A DNA stretch of 39,598 nucleotides from Candidatus Paceibacterota bacterium (GTDB lineage: Bacteria; Patescibacteriota; Minisyncoccia; Phycocordibacterales; WO2-35-19). A program made the position numbers and the translations under genes. Under the pieces are notes generated by a model. The model saw only the letters and a program-made list of their open reading frames with translations. It did not search any database and was not told the DNA's origin. The stretch is taken from positions 1 to 39,598 of the forward strand of contig DATDXE010000017.1 in assembly GCA_036517255.1 (NCBI GenBank), given 5' to 3'. The number at the start of each line of letters is the position of its first letter. Position 1 is the stretch's first letter. This document shows, in pieces, positions 34,001 through 39,598 of the stretch.

Positions 34001-34310
34001 TTTTTAAAAGATTTTTATAGCCCTCGATATTTTCTGCGAGGAGAATGAGTCGCGTTCTGTCTTTATCGACGCCGGCCTGCTTGTCTAATCTTGTTCTACT
34101 TGCTACATAACAATCTACTCCGATGATCGGTTTGATCTCTGCCTTCTTGCATTCTTTATAAAATTCGATTGCTCCATACAAATTTCCATTGTCGGTAAGA
34201 GCTAATGCTTCCATGCCGTCTTTCTTTGCCGCTTCCACCAGCTCTGAAATTTTTGGCAATGCTTGGAGGAGGGAATAGTGGCTATGGACATGCAAATGAG
34301 TAAATCGCAT
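31068..34310 (-). CDS. dnaE: DNA polymerase III alpha subunit
   Basis: This 1080-residue replicative polymerase of the C family has an N-terminal PHP domain (THLHVHSHYSLLQALPK, then ALTDNGNLYGAIEF and IIGVDCYVA). The polymerase core has the catalytic Asp motif PDIDMDY (about 395-401) and the downstream GTFGTMMARGSVRD. C-terminal helix-hairpin-helix and OB-fold regions are visible (VVVGGILEEIKPHLTKNGDKM). It is somewhat shorter than E. coli DnaE (1160). A TAATAT -10 ends 6 nt before the ATG. Confidence 0.97.
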   Translation of the reverse strand: MRFTHLHVHSHYSLLQALPKISELVEAAKKDGMEALALTDNGNLYGAIEFYKECKKAEIKPIIGVDCYVASRTRLDKQAGVDKDRTRLILLAENIEGYKNLLKIVTASYIEGFYYKPRIDKDLLEKHNNGLICISSSWSGDVSNILRRGDEEGARELIEWYQKIFGEKFFIELTHHPEMPGHSEHMKKLYGLAIDMKVLPVASQDVYYINPEDKKARETLMAVMQGAPPSRSERGGFDEHDEDFSFTSQEEMQKRFKDMPQALEGNEKVVSMCNIELELGKWVFPDLKLPSGKSHDDELTELTYAGIEKRGLEKSKEVEERLEYELGIIKKKGYSPYFLVVADLLRYAHENGILTTIRGSVAGSLTTYCVGITNVNPLEYKLPFERFLNPERPSAPDIDMDYADDRRDEMIAYAKQKYGDAHVAQIGTFGTMMARGSVRDTARALGFSYGAGDMIAKLIPMGAQGFPMTIDRAMKENPDLAELYKKDEDTRTIIDMAKKIEGCARHISVHAAGVVISPTPLTDFVPLQFDTKSGDHLITQYDMHAVEEAGLLKFDFLGIKNLAILADAVRRVKKIENIEVNIESIPLDDKKTFEMLALGETIGLFQLNGSGMTRFLKELKPSTIHDINAMVALYRPGPMETIPEYIERKHNPELVVYEDPRMKEYLEFSNGLLVYQDDVLMTSIKLGGYSWLDADKLRKAIGKKIPEVMAAEKEKLIKGFIEYGKLSKKLAEKLWKLIEPFAAYGFGKAHAASYGKVAYQTAYMKANFPEIYMSAVLTADSGDVEKIAETISECTRMGIPVLPPDINESFAGFSVVKPKEKATTSHLLPVDLPVELPVELRGASKIRFGLTTIKNFGEGIAETIIEERKKNGKFQSMEDFLVRIQDRNLNKKSLEALVKSGCFDSMGERGKFLAHTERLLEYNKEMGTVNSHNSLFSSVSEGHTPLRLNDVPEVGATERLAWEKELLGLYVSGHPLDKFKEKLESQKMTIKKIKEEVKEGEMVVVGGILEEIKPHLTKNGDKMLFTKIADLTDSIEMAVFPRTLAEFKDIFTTDKCIAIKARVTLRNGEKSLVAEKAKVL

Positions 34311-34376
34311 CTGCTCATATTAATTTAAAAAAGGAAATAAGGAAACCTGCTCGACGAAAAGGCGGGGACAAAAATC

Positions 34377-34421
34377 TTATCCACAATCACACTTGTTCTT
34401 TATTTTTACTTTCGATATTAT
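34377..34421 (+). promoter_or_regulatory. DnaA-box plus promoter module 1
   Basis: TTATCCACA (34377-34385), 7 bp, TTGTTC (34393-34398), 17-bp spacer, TATTAT (34416-34421). The predicted transcript starts at a small hairpin, GGGAAT/ATTCCC (34428-34446), followed by Shine-Dalgarno AGGAAGAGG (34451-34459). The same arrangement recurs at 34676-34720. Confidence 0.65.
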
Positions 34422-34469
34422 CTACTCGGGAATGCAGTGGATTCCCTCACAGGAAGAGGAAAAAACACA

Positions 34470-34604
34470 ATGCACACGGCTTTCAGCACTTTCGAACCAG
34501 TGACCGCCGGCACCAGCAAAAATGGTATCGAGCTGCGCGCGGTCACCACCGAAGACATCACCACGAAGATCAGCGCGCGCGGCATCATCCGTCGTCGCGG
34601 CTAA
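34470..34604 (+). CDS. Small GC-rich protein, 44 residues, unknown
   Basis: The frame encodes 44 residues (starting MHTAFSTFEPVTAGTSKNG, ending SARGIIRRRG). It is soluble in look with a basic tail, and no family is recognised. Support for reality comes from its cassette: promoter module, 5' hairpin, Shine-Dalgarno 10 nt before the ATG, GC-rich third positions like the 266-residue orphan, and a strong terminator 27 nt after the stop. A basic C-terminus suggests binding to nucleic acid or the ribosome, which is only a guess. Confidence 0.65.
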   Translation: MHTAFSTFEPVTAGTSKNGIELRAVTTEDITTKISARGIIRRRG

Positions 34605-34630
34605 CCAGTGGATCTGTCCACCCCCCAACC

Positions 34631-34667
34631 CAACCCCGGCGTTCGCGCGCCGGGGTTGTACTTTTTA
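34631..34667 (+). terminator. Terminator of the 44-residue gene
   Basis: An 11-bp stem, CAACCCCGGCG (34631-34641) with CGCCGGGGTTG (34648-34658), 6-nt loop, then a T-rich tract (34662-34666). Confidence 0.9.
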
Positions 34668-34675
34668 TATAAAAG

Positions 34676-34720
34676 TTATCCACAACTGGCCATTGTTCTA
34701 TCAATGCCAGAAGTTACAAT
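34676..34720 (+). promoter_or_regulatory. DnaA-box plus promoter module 2
   Basis: TTATCCACA (34676-34684), 8 bp, TTGTTC (34693-34698), 16-bp spacer, TACAAT (34715-34720). The layout is the same as in module 1, 299 bp upstream. The predicted transcript carries a hairpin CCTCTC/GAGAGG (34743-34758). Confidence 0.65.
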
Positions 34721-34789
34721 TAATTCAGCAAAGTAGTACCACCCTCTCTAACGAGAGGATGCAATTTGATGTAAAGGGAGAATCACTCA

Positions 34790-34846
34790 ATGCTCAACGC
34801 AACCAAGAAGATCAGTCAGAAGGCCGCCGCGAAGGAAAAGAAGTAG
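34790..34846 (+). CDS. Tiny lysine-rich peptide, 18 residues
   Basis: The frame encodes MLNATKKISQKAAAKEKK. A Shine-Dalgarno AAGGGAG (34774-34780) lies 9 nt upstream, and the codons are GC-ending (AAG, GCC, ATC), unlike the AT-rich genome background. Seven of 18 residues are Lys, giving a cationic helix-forming peptide. Promoter, 5' hairpin and terminator define a transcript of about 185 nt. It may equally be a small regulatory RNA with an incidental frame. Confidence 0.5.
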   Translation: MLNATKKISQKAAAKEKK

Positions 34847-34874
34847 TAGCAGCTACTCTGGCTCGATAGAGTTC

Positions 34875-34912
34875 AACCCACTCGCCCCGAGCAATCGGGG
34901 CGGGTTTAATTT
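34875..34912 (+). terminator. Terminator of the 18-residue gene
   Basis: Stem CGCCCCGA (34883-34890) with TCGGGGCG (34895-34902), 4-nt loop GCAA, flanked by AACCC/GGGTT extending the stem, then an AT-rich tract. Confidence 0.85.
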
Positions 34913-34926
34913 ATATTTTAATGGCT

Positions 34927-34964
34927 CCCCAACCACTCAAATACCGGTATTTGAGTGGTTGGGG
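34927..34964. repeat. 38-bp perfect palindrome directly upstream of the rnhB -10
   Basis: CCCCAACCACTCAAATACC (34927-34945) is followed with no spacer by its exact reverse complement (34946-34964). The -10 TAGAAT (34965-34970) of rnhB abuts it, so the palindrome covers the whole -35/spacer region. It may be an operator, a cruciform-forming element or a mobile palindromic repeat; the last base of the match is adjacent to the promoter. Confidence 0.85.
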
Positions 34965-34976
34965 TAGAATGCTTAC

Positions 34977-35585
34977 ATGAAAATGGTAGTGGGAATAGAC
35001 GAAGTAGGAAGAGGCCCTCTTGCTGGGCCGGTGACGGTGGGAGCTTTTATAGCTCCATATTCTATGCGAGGCAAACTTATAAAACTTCTTGGAGGCAAAA
35101 TAAAAGATTCTAAAAAATTGACTCATGAACAACGTTCTTCGATTAATCGCAGTATTTGTGACTTAAAACAGCAGGGAAAAGTAGATTTTAGAATAACCCA
35201 TATCTCAAATTCAGCGATAGATAAAAAAGGTATTTCCAAAGCAATCACACAGGCAATTACCTTATCTCTTAAAAAATTACACCACAAATTTTCCAACACC
35301 AAGGGTGACCCTTTGTCGGTTAGGCTTGATGGATTGCTTAAGGCGCCGGAAGAATATAGGAGTCAGAAGACTATAATAAAAGGGGATGAGAAAGATGTTT
35401 TTATCGCCTGCGCTTCTATCGTGGCTAAAGTTAAACGTGATCGGCTTATGTCTCGCTTGGCTAAAAAATACCCTCTATATGCTTTCAATATCCACAAAGG
35501 CTATGGTACAACTAAACATAGACAGCTAATTAAAAAATATGGTCTATCTTCAATCCACCGTTTAACTTTTTGCAAAAATATCTAA
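34977..35585 (+). CDS. rnhB: Ribonuclease HII
   Basis: This 202-residue protein removes RNA from RNA-DNA hybrids. Catalytic residues are D8-E9 in GIDEVGRGPLAGP, the Asp of VRLDG (about 118) and the Asp of AKVKRDRLM (about 155). IIKGDEKDVFIACASIVAKV is typical. A surface segment, SNTKGDPLS, just before the second catalytic Asp, is encoded by a copy of the short palindromic repeat also found at 13766. The start at 34977 fits a TAGAAT -10 ending 6 nt upstream; a second ATG two codons later is possible. Confidence 0.95.
   Translation: MKMVVGIDEVGRGPLAGPVTVGAFIAPYSMRGKLIKLLGGKIKDSKKLTHEQRSSINRSICDLKQQGKVDFRITHISNSAIDKKGISKAITQAITLSLKKLHHKFSNTKGDPLSVRLDGLLKAPEEYRSQKTIIKGDEKDVFIACASIVAKVKRDRLMSRLAKKYPLYAFNIHKGYGTTKHRQLIKKYGLSSIHRLTFCKNI
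35298..35313. repeat. Short palindromic repeat, copy 2 (inside rnhB)
   Basis: ACCAAGGGTGACCCTT is identical to 13766-13781. It lies in frame within rnhB and encodes TKGDP in a loop between secondary structures. Confidence 0.6.
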
Positions 35586-35598
35586 AACAATGTAATAT
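35570..35598 (+). promoter_or_regulatory. bL32 promoter
   Basis: TTGCAA (35570-35575), 17-bp spacer, TAATAT (35593-35598), then 6 nt to the ATG at 35605. The promoter overlaps the rnhB 3' end. Confidence 0.65.
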
Positions 35599-35604
35599 AC
35601 CAGC

Positions 35605-35829
35605 ATGGTTGTCAGGATGCGACATACGAGGTCCCAGAGAGGAAACACACGAAGCCATCATGCTTTGACGCCGGCTTCTTTGAAGTTGTGTTCCGAATGT
35701 GGTCAACCGAAGTTGCAACACGCCGCCTGCCCTAATTGTGGCAAATATGGCGGCAGGGAAATTGTAAATGTCACTGCCCGACTAGCCAAAAAAACACAAA
35801 AGAAGAAAGAATCGAAGGTCAAGAATTAG
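35605..35829 (+). CDS. rpmF: 50S ribosomal protein bL32
   Basis: This 74-residue protein has the basic N-terminus [20 protein letters not shown] and a zinc ribbon CSECGQ ... [11 protein letters not shown] with four Cys, followed by a Lys-rich tail. It has a leaderless start after its own promoter and ends in a clean terminator, so it is likely monocistronic. Confidence 0.95.
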   Translation: MVVRMRHTRSQRGNTRSHHALTPASLKLCSECGQPKLQHAACPNCGKYGGREIVNVTARLAKKTQKKKESKVKN

Positions 35830-35851
35830 AATCAGTCGCTGATTCTTTTTT
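35828..35851 (+). terminator. Terminator after bL32
   Basis: AGAATCAG (35828-35835), loop TCG, CTGATTCT (35839-35846), followed by a T-run. The stem begins in the stop codon of rpmF. Confidence 0.9.
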
Positions 35852-35898
35852 GTTTATTCGTGACTCTTAATTTTAGCTTCTTTAAAACAAAGTTCTTT

Positions 35899-36774
35899 AT
35901 GGCAAATAGGCACCTTGCACGATCAACAGTTCTACAAACACTTTACGAATGGGATTTCGGCGAAAAGAAGTCCAACACTAAGGAAATTTTGGACCGTGAT
36001 ATGGCTGAATTCGCACCCGACTCGAACGACAGGACTTTCATGCAACGTCTTCTCGTTGGCGTTACTTCCAAGTTTCAAGATCTCGATGTCATTATAGAAA
36101 AGGCTGCGCCCGATTGGCCTATCGATAAAATAAGTGTTATGGATAGGAATATATTGCGTCTCGGCCTTTACGAGCTTCTTTTCTCTGACAGGGCCGAAGT
36201 ACCTCCAAAGGTAGCTATCAATGAAGCTATCGAACTTGGTAAAACGTTTGGTAGTGAGAGCAGTTCCAAGTTTATAAACGGAGTGCTGGGCGCTGTCTAC
36301 CGAGAAATGGGTGAACCAGGTAAGGATGACAAAGCTCTTCCTAAAAAACCTATACCCCTGGAAGCCCTTGCTGGGGCTGTGGTATATGCCAGAAAAGACA
36401 ATGATGTGTATCTCTGTCTTGTCCATGATGTATTCGGCCACTGGACTCTTTCCAAAGGTCATATTGAGGCTTCACTCGATATCAAGCTTGAGCTCAAGAG
36501 GGCAATCAAGGAAGAGATCGGTATTGATGTAAAACCTTCTGAACATTTGGGTCACACCGAATACGGTACCTTTGATCCAGAAAAAGGCAAAATAAAAAAA
36601 CGAGTAGAGTATTATCTTGCAGAAACAGAATATGCCGATGTTAGGCTTAAAAGTTCTGGAGGCCTGGATGATGCCCAATGGTTTCGCTTGGCTGATATCC
36701 TTGACTTGAATTTTTATGATGATATCTTGCCTATTGTGACCAAAGCTATCGATATCCTAGTTAAAAGTCCATAA
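35899..36774 (+). CDS. NusB fused to a NUDIX-like domain
   Basis: This is a 291-residue protein. Residues 1-140 are NusB, the antitermination factor that binds boxA RNA with NusE/S10 (ARSTVLQTLYEWDF, MDRNILRLGLYELLF, VAINEAIELGKTFGSESSSKFINGVLGAV). After a Lys/Pro linker, residues about 152-290 form a NUDIX fold (AGAVVYARKDNDVYLCLV, GHWTLSKGHIEAS, RAIKEEIGID). The NUDIX box G187-x5-E-x7-REUxEExGU has Leu193 and Ala202 for two of its Glu, while R201, E205, E206 and G208 remain. The start at 35899 suits NusB. It may still hydrolyse a nucleotide or may only bind one. Confidence 0.9.
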   Translation: MANRHLARSTVLQTLYEWDFGEKKSNTKEILDRDMAEFAPDSNDRTFMQRLLVGVTSKFQDLDVIIEKAAPDWPIDKISVMDRNILRLGLYELLFSDRAEVPPKVAINEAIELGKTFGSESSSKFINGVLGAVYREMGEPGKDDKALPKKPIPLEALAGAVVYARKDNDVYLCLVHDVFGHWTLSKGHIEASLDIKLELKRAIKEEIGIDVKPSEHLGHTEYGTFDPEKGKIKKRVEYYLAETEYADVRLKSSGGLDDAQWFRLADILDLNFYDDILPIVTKAIDILVKSP

Positions 36775-36787
36775 AGTTTATAAAGTT

Positions 36788-37483
36788 ATGCGCGATTTTG
36801 CAGAATTCGAAAATATCATCGGAATAGAGTTTGAAAATAAAAACCTGCTACGCCAGGCTTTTACTCACAGGTCATATCTCAATGAGAATAGGGGAATGAA
36901 AGGTGGCCATAATGAACGCCTTGAATTTTTAGGCGACGCTATCCTAGAACTTGTGGTCACTCACTTTTTATATGACCTCTATCCTGTAAAGACTGAAGGT
37001 GATCTCACCTCTATCCGCTCGGCTTTGGTGAACGCTCAAACCTGTTCCACTATCGCTAATGAAATAGAAGTGAACGATTTCCTCCTTCTTTCGCGTGGTG
37101 AGGCTAAAGACGTGGGCAGAGCCAGGCAATATATTTTAGCTAACACTTTAGAGGCTGTGATAGGAGCACTTTACCTTGATCAGGGTTACGAAAAGTCCAA
37201 AGATTTTATATACAAATTTATAACTCCGCTCACAGAAAAAATAGTGAAAGAGGGCTTGTGGACGGATGCCAAATCTCGTTTACAGGAAAAAGCTCAGGAA
37301 ATAGAGGGAGTGACACCATCATACAAAACGATAAAAGAAGTCGGTCCTGATCACGACAAGAAGTTTACTGTTGGTGTGTATCTCGGGCAAGATATGGTAT
37401 CTCAAGGAGAAGGGGATTCGAAACAAGAGGCTGAACAAGAAGCGGCTGGCTATGCTCTAAAACAGAAAGGTTGGGGTAACTAA
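36788..37483 (+). CDS. rnc: Ribonuclease III
   Basis: This 231-residue double-stranded RNA endonuclease has the signature NERLEFLGDAILELVV (about 38-53) with the catalytic Glu/Asp residues, and a second acidic site near NTLEAVIGALYLDQG (E117 region). A C-terminal dsRNA-binding domain (about 157-228, ending EAEQEAAGYALKQK) completes the standard layout. It follows the NusB-NUDIX gene by 13 nt and is likely cotranscribed, linking two rRNA-maturation functions. Confidence 0.97.
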   Translation: MRDFAEFENIIGIEFENKNLLRQAFTHRSYLNENRGMKGGHNERLEFLGDAILELVVTHFLYDLYPVKTEGDLTSIRSALVNAQTCSTIANEIEVNDFLLLSRGEAKDVGRARQYILANTLEAVIGALYLDQGYEKSKDFIYKFITPLTEKIVKEGLWTDAKSRLQEKAQEIEGVTPSYKTIKEVGPDHDKKFTVGVYLGQDMVSQGEGDSKQEAEQEAAGYALKQKGWGN

Positions 37484-37500
37484 AGAAAATAAAATAAACC

Positions 37501-37740
37501 TTATTCCAATTCAGGAGCCTTTTCTTTTGTTGTAGTACTAGCACTCTCTATCATGGCTTCCTCCTGGATTCTCAAAGCGACTAAAGCTGAAGCGGTATTC
37601 TCAAGAGATACCTGGTCAGCCTCGTATTGGTTTGCCAACTCATCATCCTTGTAGTATCCGTAAGTCAAAAAAGTGCTACCGATAGCTGCCAGCATCACTA
37701 GAGCTGAAGCAAAACCTCCTACATGTGTATCTTCGTTCAT
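37501..37740 (-). CDS. Small membrane protein, unknown
   Basis: This 79-residue protein has one membrane helix (about 9-28, GGFASALVMLAAIGSTFLTYG) and then a helical acidic/Ala-rich region. No family is recognised. A TAATAT -10 (37752-37747) ends 6 nt before the ATG, the usual leaderless geometry, which supports it being a real gene. It lies after HPF on the same strand, with separate promoters. Confidence 0.6.
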   Translation of the reverse strand: MNEDTHVGGFASALVMLAAIGSTFLTYGYYKDDELANQYEADQVSLENTASALVALRIQEEAMIESASTTTKEKAPELE

Positions 37741-37770
37741 TTTTTTATATTATTATTTTTAATTTTTAAT

Positions 37771-38136
37771 CTAAAACTTCAATCTTTTCATTAGGGATTT
37801 TATTTTGGCCCCACCCCTTCTTAGGAGTGTTTCCCTCTTTTCTTTGGATGAGATCATCTCCCTCATTATCTCATCTTTTACTTCGTCTATAGCCGCGTAT
37901 AAATCATCTTTTTCCACAGCGGCATAATATTTTCTACCGTGTGATACAAGCGACACTTCAGCTCTGAAAACGTCACCATTTCTATGATGGTGGGTTATCT
38001 TACCCACTTCGACCATGGCTAGGGCCTCTTCGTTCTCCTCATGAATGTACTTTTCGAGCGATAAAATTCTTTTTTCAACATAATCTTTGATCGCAGAAGT
38101 GAGTTCTATTGCACTTCCCTTTATCTGTACTTTCAT
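37771..38136 (-). CDS. hpf: Ribosome hibernation-promoting factor, short form
   Basis: This 121-residue HPF/YfiA-type protein has the beta-alpha-beta-beta-beta-alpha fold (MKVQIKGSAIELTSAIKDYVEKRILSLEK ... KYYAAVEKDDLYAAIDEVKDEI). It binds the 30S decoding region in stationary phase. It lacks the C-terminal dimerisation domain of long HPF, and its basic tail (about 105-121) could extend mRNA-channel contact. A TAGAAT -10 ends 8 nt before the ATG. Confidence 0.93.
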   Translation of the reverse strand: MKVQIKGSAIELTSAIKDYVEKRILSLEKYIHEENEEALAMVEVGKITHHHRNGDVFRAEVSLVSHGRKYYAAVEKDDLYAAIDEVKDEIMREMISSKEKRETLLRRGGAKIKSLMKRLKF

Positions 38137-38222
38137 TACCTTTCATTCTAATTTCAATATTTAAATATGTCCATAAATACTGGGGAAAACAGTAGGAATT
38201 GAAGCTAGTGTATACTTATAAA

Positions 38223-38843
38223 ATGTCCCAATTTCTCACAAAAATGCTTAAAAATCTCAATACTCCGGATAGGATTCAAGATTATTTGGATCAGCTACCT
38301 TTCAATTTTGAGAAGAATGGTGAGACGTACTTTTCTCCATTAAAAGTACTGGAAAATAAAAGAGCGCACTGTTTTGAAGGGGCATGTTTTGCTGTGGCGG
38401 CGATGCAGGCGAACAACAAGAAGGCCTTTCTTTTAGATTTAAAAGTGAAAGATTTAAATAAAGACAGTGATCATGTTCTGGCTGTGTATAAACAGGCTGG
38501 ATGTTGGGGGGCGATCAGTAAAACCAATCATGCAGCCTTGCGCTGGCGCGATCCTATATACCTATCGATTCGGGAACTCGCCACTTCATACTTCCATGAA
38601 TATTTTTTAAGTGTTAGTGGCGAAAAGACTCTTCATTCATATTCCCAACCTTTTGATATTTTGAAGAAGTTTGGAAAAGTTTGGATGAATTCAGAAGAAG
38701 ATCTGGATGATATAGCCCTCGCTCTCGACAAGAGTAAGCATTTTAATTTTTATCCTGAAAAGTTAAAGAAGTACATTAGGAAAGTGTCAAAAATAGAGAG
38801 AAGAGCGGGAGGGATAGAGGAGTGGAAATTAGGCAGGAAATAG
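38223..38843 (+). CDS. Transglutaminase-like cysteine protein
   Basis: This 206-residue protein has a Cys in a helix start (RAHCFEGACFAVAAM, C50 and C55), an H84 in SDHVLAVY and later polar residues (TNH, about 101-103). This resembles the Cys-His-Asp layout of bacterial transglutaminase-like folds, but the catalytic set is not certain. No signal peptide is visible. The start at 38223 follows TATACT (38211-38216) by 6 nt. It is divergent from hpf and is the third papain-like protein in the window. Confidence 0.6.
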   Translation: MSQFLTKMLKNLNTPDRIQDYLDQLPFNFEKNGETYFSPLKVLENKRAHCFEGACFAVAAMQANNKKAFLLDLKVKDLNKDSDHVLAVYKQAGCWGAISKTNHAALRWRDPIYLSIRELATSYFHEYFLSVSGEKTLHSYSQPFDILKKFGKVWMNSEEDLDDIALALDKSKHFNFYPEKLKKYIRKVSKIERRAGGIEEWKLGRK

Positions 38844-38888
38844 GGTATAGTAAGGGCTACTAATTAAAGGTTATAAAACATATCTAAA

Positions 38889-39395
38889 ATGCGAAATTTC
38901 ATAACAATAGCGGTAATCGTGATCATCATTGTTCTTATAGCTATCTTTGGCTTGGGTGGAGGAGAAGCTACTCCTAACCAATCAAATAATGAGGGGGCGG
39001 TAGAGGGGGAGTACTCCATAAAAGAAATAATGGCCAAAGGCGAAGCTTATCAATGCTTTATAAAAAAGGGTGATGCGAGTGGTTCAGTCGACGGAGTGGT
39101 GCTTGTGTCTGGGGAAAACGCTCGCGCCTTCTTTACCTTAAGTGCCGAAAATCTTGAGTCTTCATTCAATAGCAACTTCATCGTAACTGGCGGGGTGTCT
39201 TATATATGGACTTCTATTTCACCTCTCGGTTTTAAATTACCTGCTGTAAATAGTACTCGTGGTAGCTCTTCTGCCGCAGAGCAAGCAAGTATCATAGGTC
39301 TCACAGATAAAGAAAATATGAAATGTGAGCCGACTGAACCAAATGAAGACAGTTTTAAACTTCCGGTAGGAATTAACTTCCAGGAAGTTAAGTAA
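38889..39395 (+). CDS. Membrane-anchored or secreted protein, unknown
   Basis: This 168-residue protein has an N-terminal hydrophobic stretch (about 4-23), then a low-complexity linker (about 24-40) and a beta-rich domain with two Cys (about C56 and C148: YQCFIKKG and MKCEP) that could form a disulfide. No family is recognised. Its C-terminus leads into a DoxX-family gene 2 nt later, so they are likely one transcript. Confidence 0.6.
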   Translation: MRNFITIAVIVIIIVLIAIFGLGGGEATPNQSNNEGAVEGEYSIKEIMAKGEAYQCFIKKGDASGSVDGVVLVSGENARAFFTLSAENLESSFNSNFIVTGGVSYIWTSISPLGFKLPAVNSTRGSSSAAEQASIIGLTDKENMKCEPTEPNEDSFKLPVGINFQEVK

Positions 39396-39397
39396 TC

Positions 39398-39598
39398 ATG
39401 GAATTCCTATTTCTAATTGGCAGAGTTCTTTTTGGTGCGCTGTTTGTGTACAACGGCTGGAGTCATTTGGCTCACAACACCTCGACTTCTCTCTATGCTC
39501 AGTCGAAAGACGTGCCCATGCCTCGCATCACTGTGTTTGTAACTGGTATCGCTATAATTGCTGGTGGCCTAGGAATTATTTTGGGAATATACGTTAAG
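39398..39598 (+). CDS. DoxX-family membrane protein (5' part)
   Basis: The first 67 codons are in the window, beginning MEFLFLIGRVLFGALFVYNGWSHL. This matches the DoxX/DUF4267-like pattern GRxLxGxxFxxxGxxHL, with a second membrane segment (about 45-64). The family has about four helices and is linked to redox or quinone-associated functions in some bacteria. The gene runs past the window end. Confidence 0.7.
   Translation, partial: MEFLFLIGRVLFGALFVYNGWSHLAHNTSTSLYAQSKDVPMPRITVFVTGIAIIAGGLGIILGIYVK

Noticed and set aside
34377-34690. Replication origin suggested by two DnaA boxes next to dnaE
   Set aside because: Only two 9-mers 299 bp apart, each in the same position relative to a promoter, with GC-rich genes and terminators between them. 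There is no AT-rich unwinding region with clustered boxes and no dnaA or dnaN nearby, so promoter elements fit better.

Overview
The window looks like part of a chromosome from a Candidate Phyla Radiation (Patescibacteria) bacterium, most likely a Parcubacteria-type lineage. This is inferred from gene content and style and was not tested by phylogeny. The genes are compact and mostly abut or overlap. Several core proteins are short or rearranged: a ThrRS without a TGS domain, a short RF1 and a single-chain PheRS-like enzyme. Carbon metabolism is limited to GAPDH, the non-oxidative pentose phosphate steps, class II aldolase and a PfkB kinase. The standard genetic code reads through all genes. 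No rRNA, CRISPR array or insertion sequence is visible.

Layout. 1-2664: a convergent pair (MFS transporter, CorA-like membrane protein) enclosed by a perfect 127-bp inverted repeat; the left copy is cut by the window edge. 2665-3115: a hairpin-rich non-coding stretch, then a consensus promoter and a leader with a possible 17-codon upstream ORF. 3116-3940: RRM protein and DUF192 protein. 4064-7805: nrdA-nrdB, where the small subunit has Phe at the radical-Tyr site and class Ic metal ligands. 7832-11902: GAPDH, rpiB, rpe-like, split transketolase. 11908-13766: divergent PfkB kinase and aldolase sharing a palindromic promoter. 13810-18719: FAD oxidase, bL25, a GC-rich orphan gene with a very strong expression cassette, and a coiled-coil lytic transglycosylase. 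18753-21822: bL31, RF1, uS2, EF-Ts, a small membrane protein, tRNA-Thr. 21825-24561: membrane thioredoxin-like protein, GT2 glycosyltransferase, mazEF. 24563-29106: PheRS-like enzyme, two papain-fold proteins, gyrB. 29120-34310: thrS and dnaE, with a 24-codon ORF between them. 34311-34976: two tiny GC-rich genes in matching cassettes, then a 38-bp palindrome. 34977-39598: rnhB, bL32, a NusB-NUDIX fusion, rnc, a small membrane protein, HPF, a transglutaminase-like protein, a lipoprotein-like protein and a DoxX fragment.

The most striking global pattern is that two start modes coexist. About twenty genes have a -10 hexamer (often TGC-extended) ending only 6-9 nt before the start codon and no Shine-Dalgarno, which predicts leaderless mRNAs. 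A few small or GC-rich genes (16338, 30941, 34470, 34790) instead carry good promoters, leaders and Shine-Dalgarno sites, and most end in strong terminators. Two of these tiny genes share an identical upstream module: the DnaA-box sequence TTATCCACA, then TTGTTC as -35.

Together the genes serve DNA replication and nucleotide supply (dnaE, gyrB, nrdAB, rnhB), translation (L25, L31, L32, S2, EF-Ts, RF1, ThrRS, PheRS, tRNA-Thr, HPF), RNA processing (rnc, nusB, RRM protein), pentose/triose interconversion and the cell envelope.
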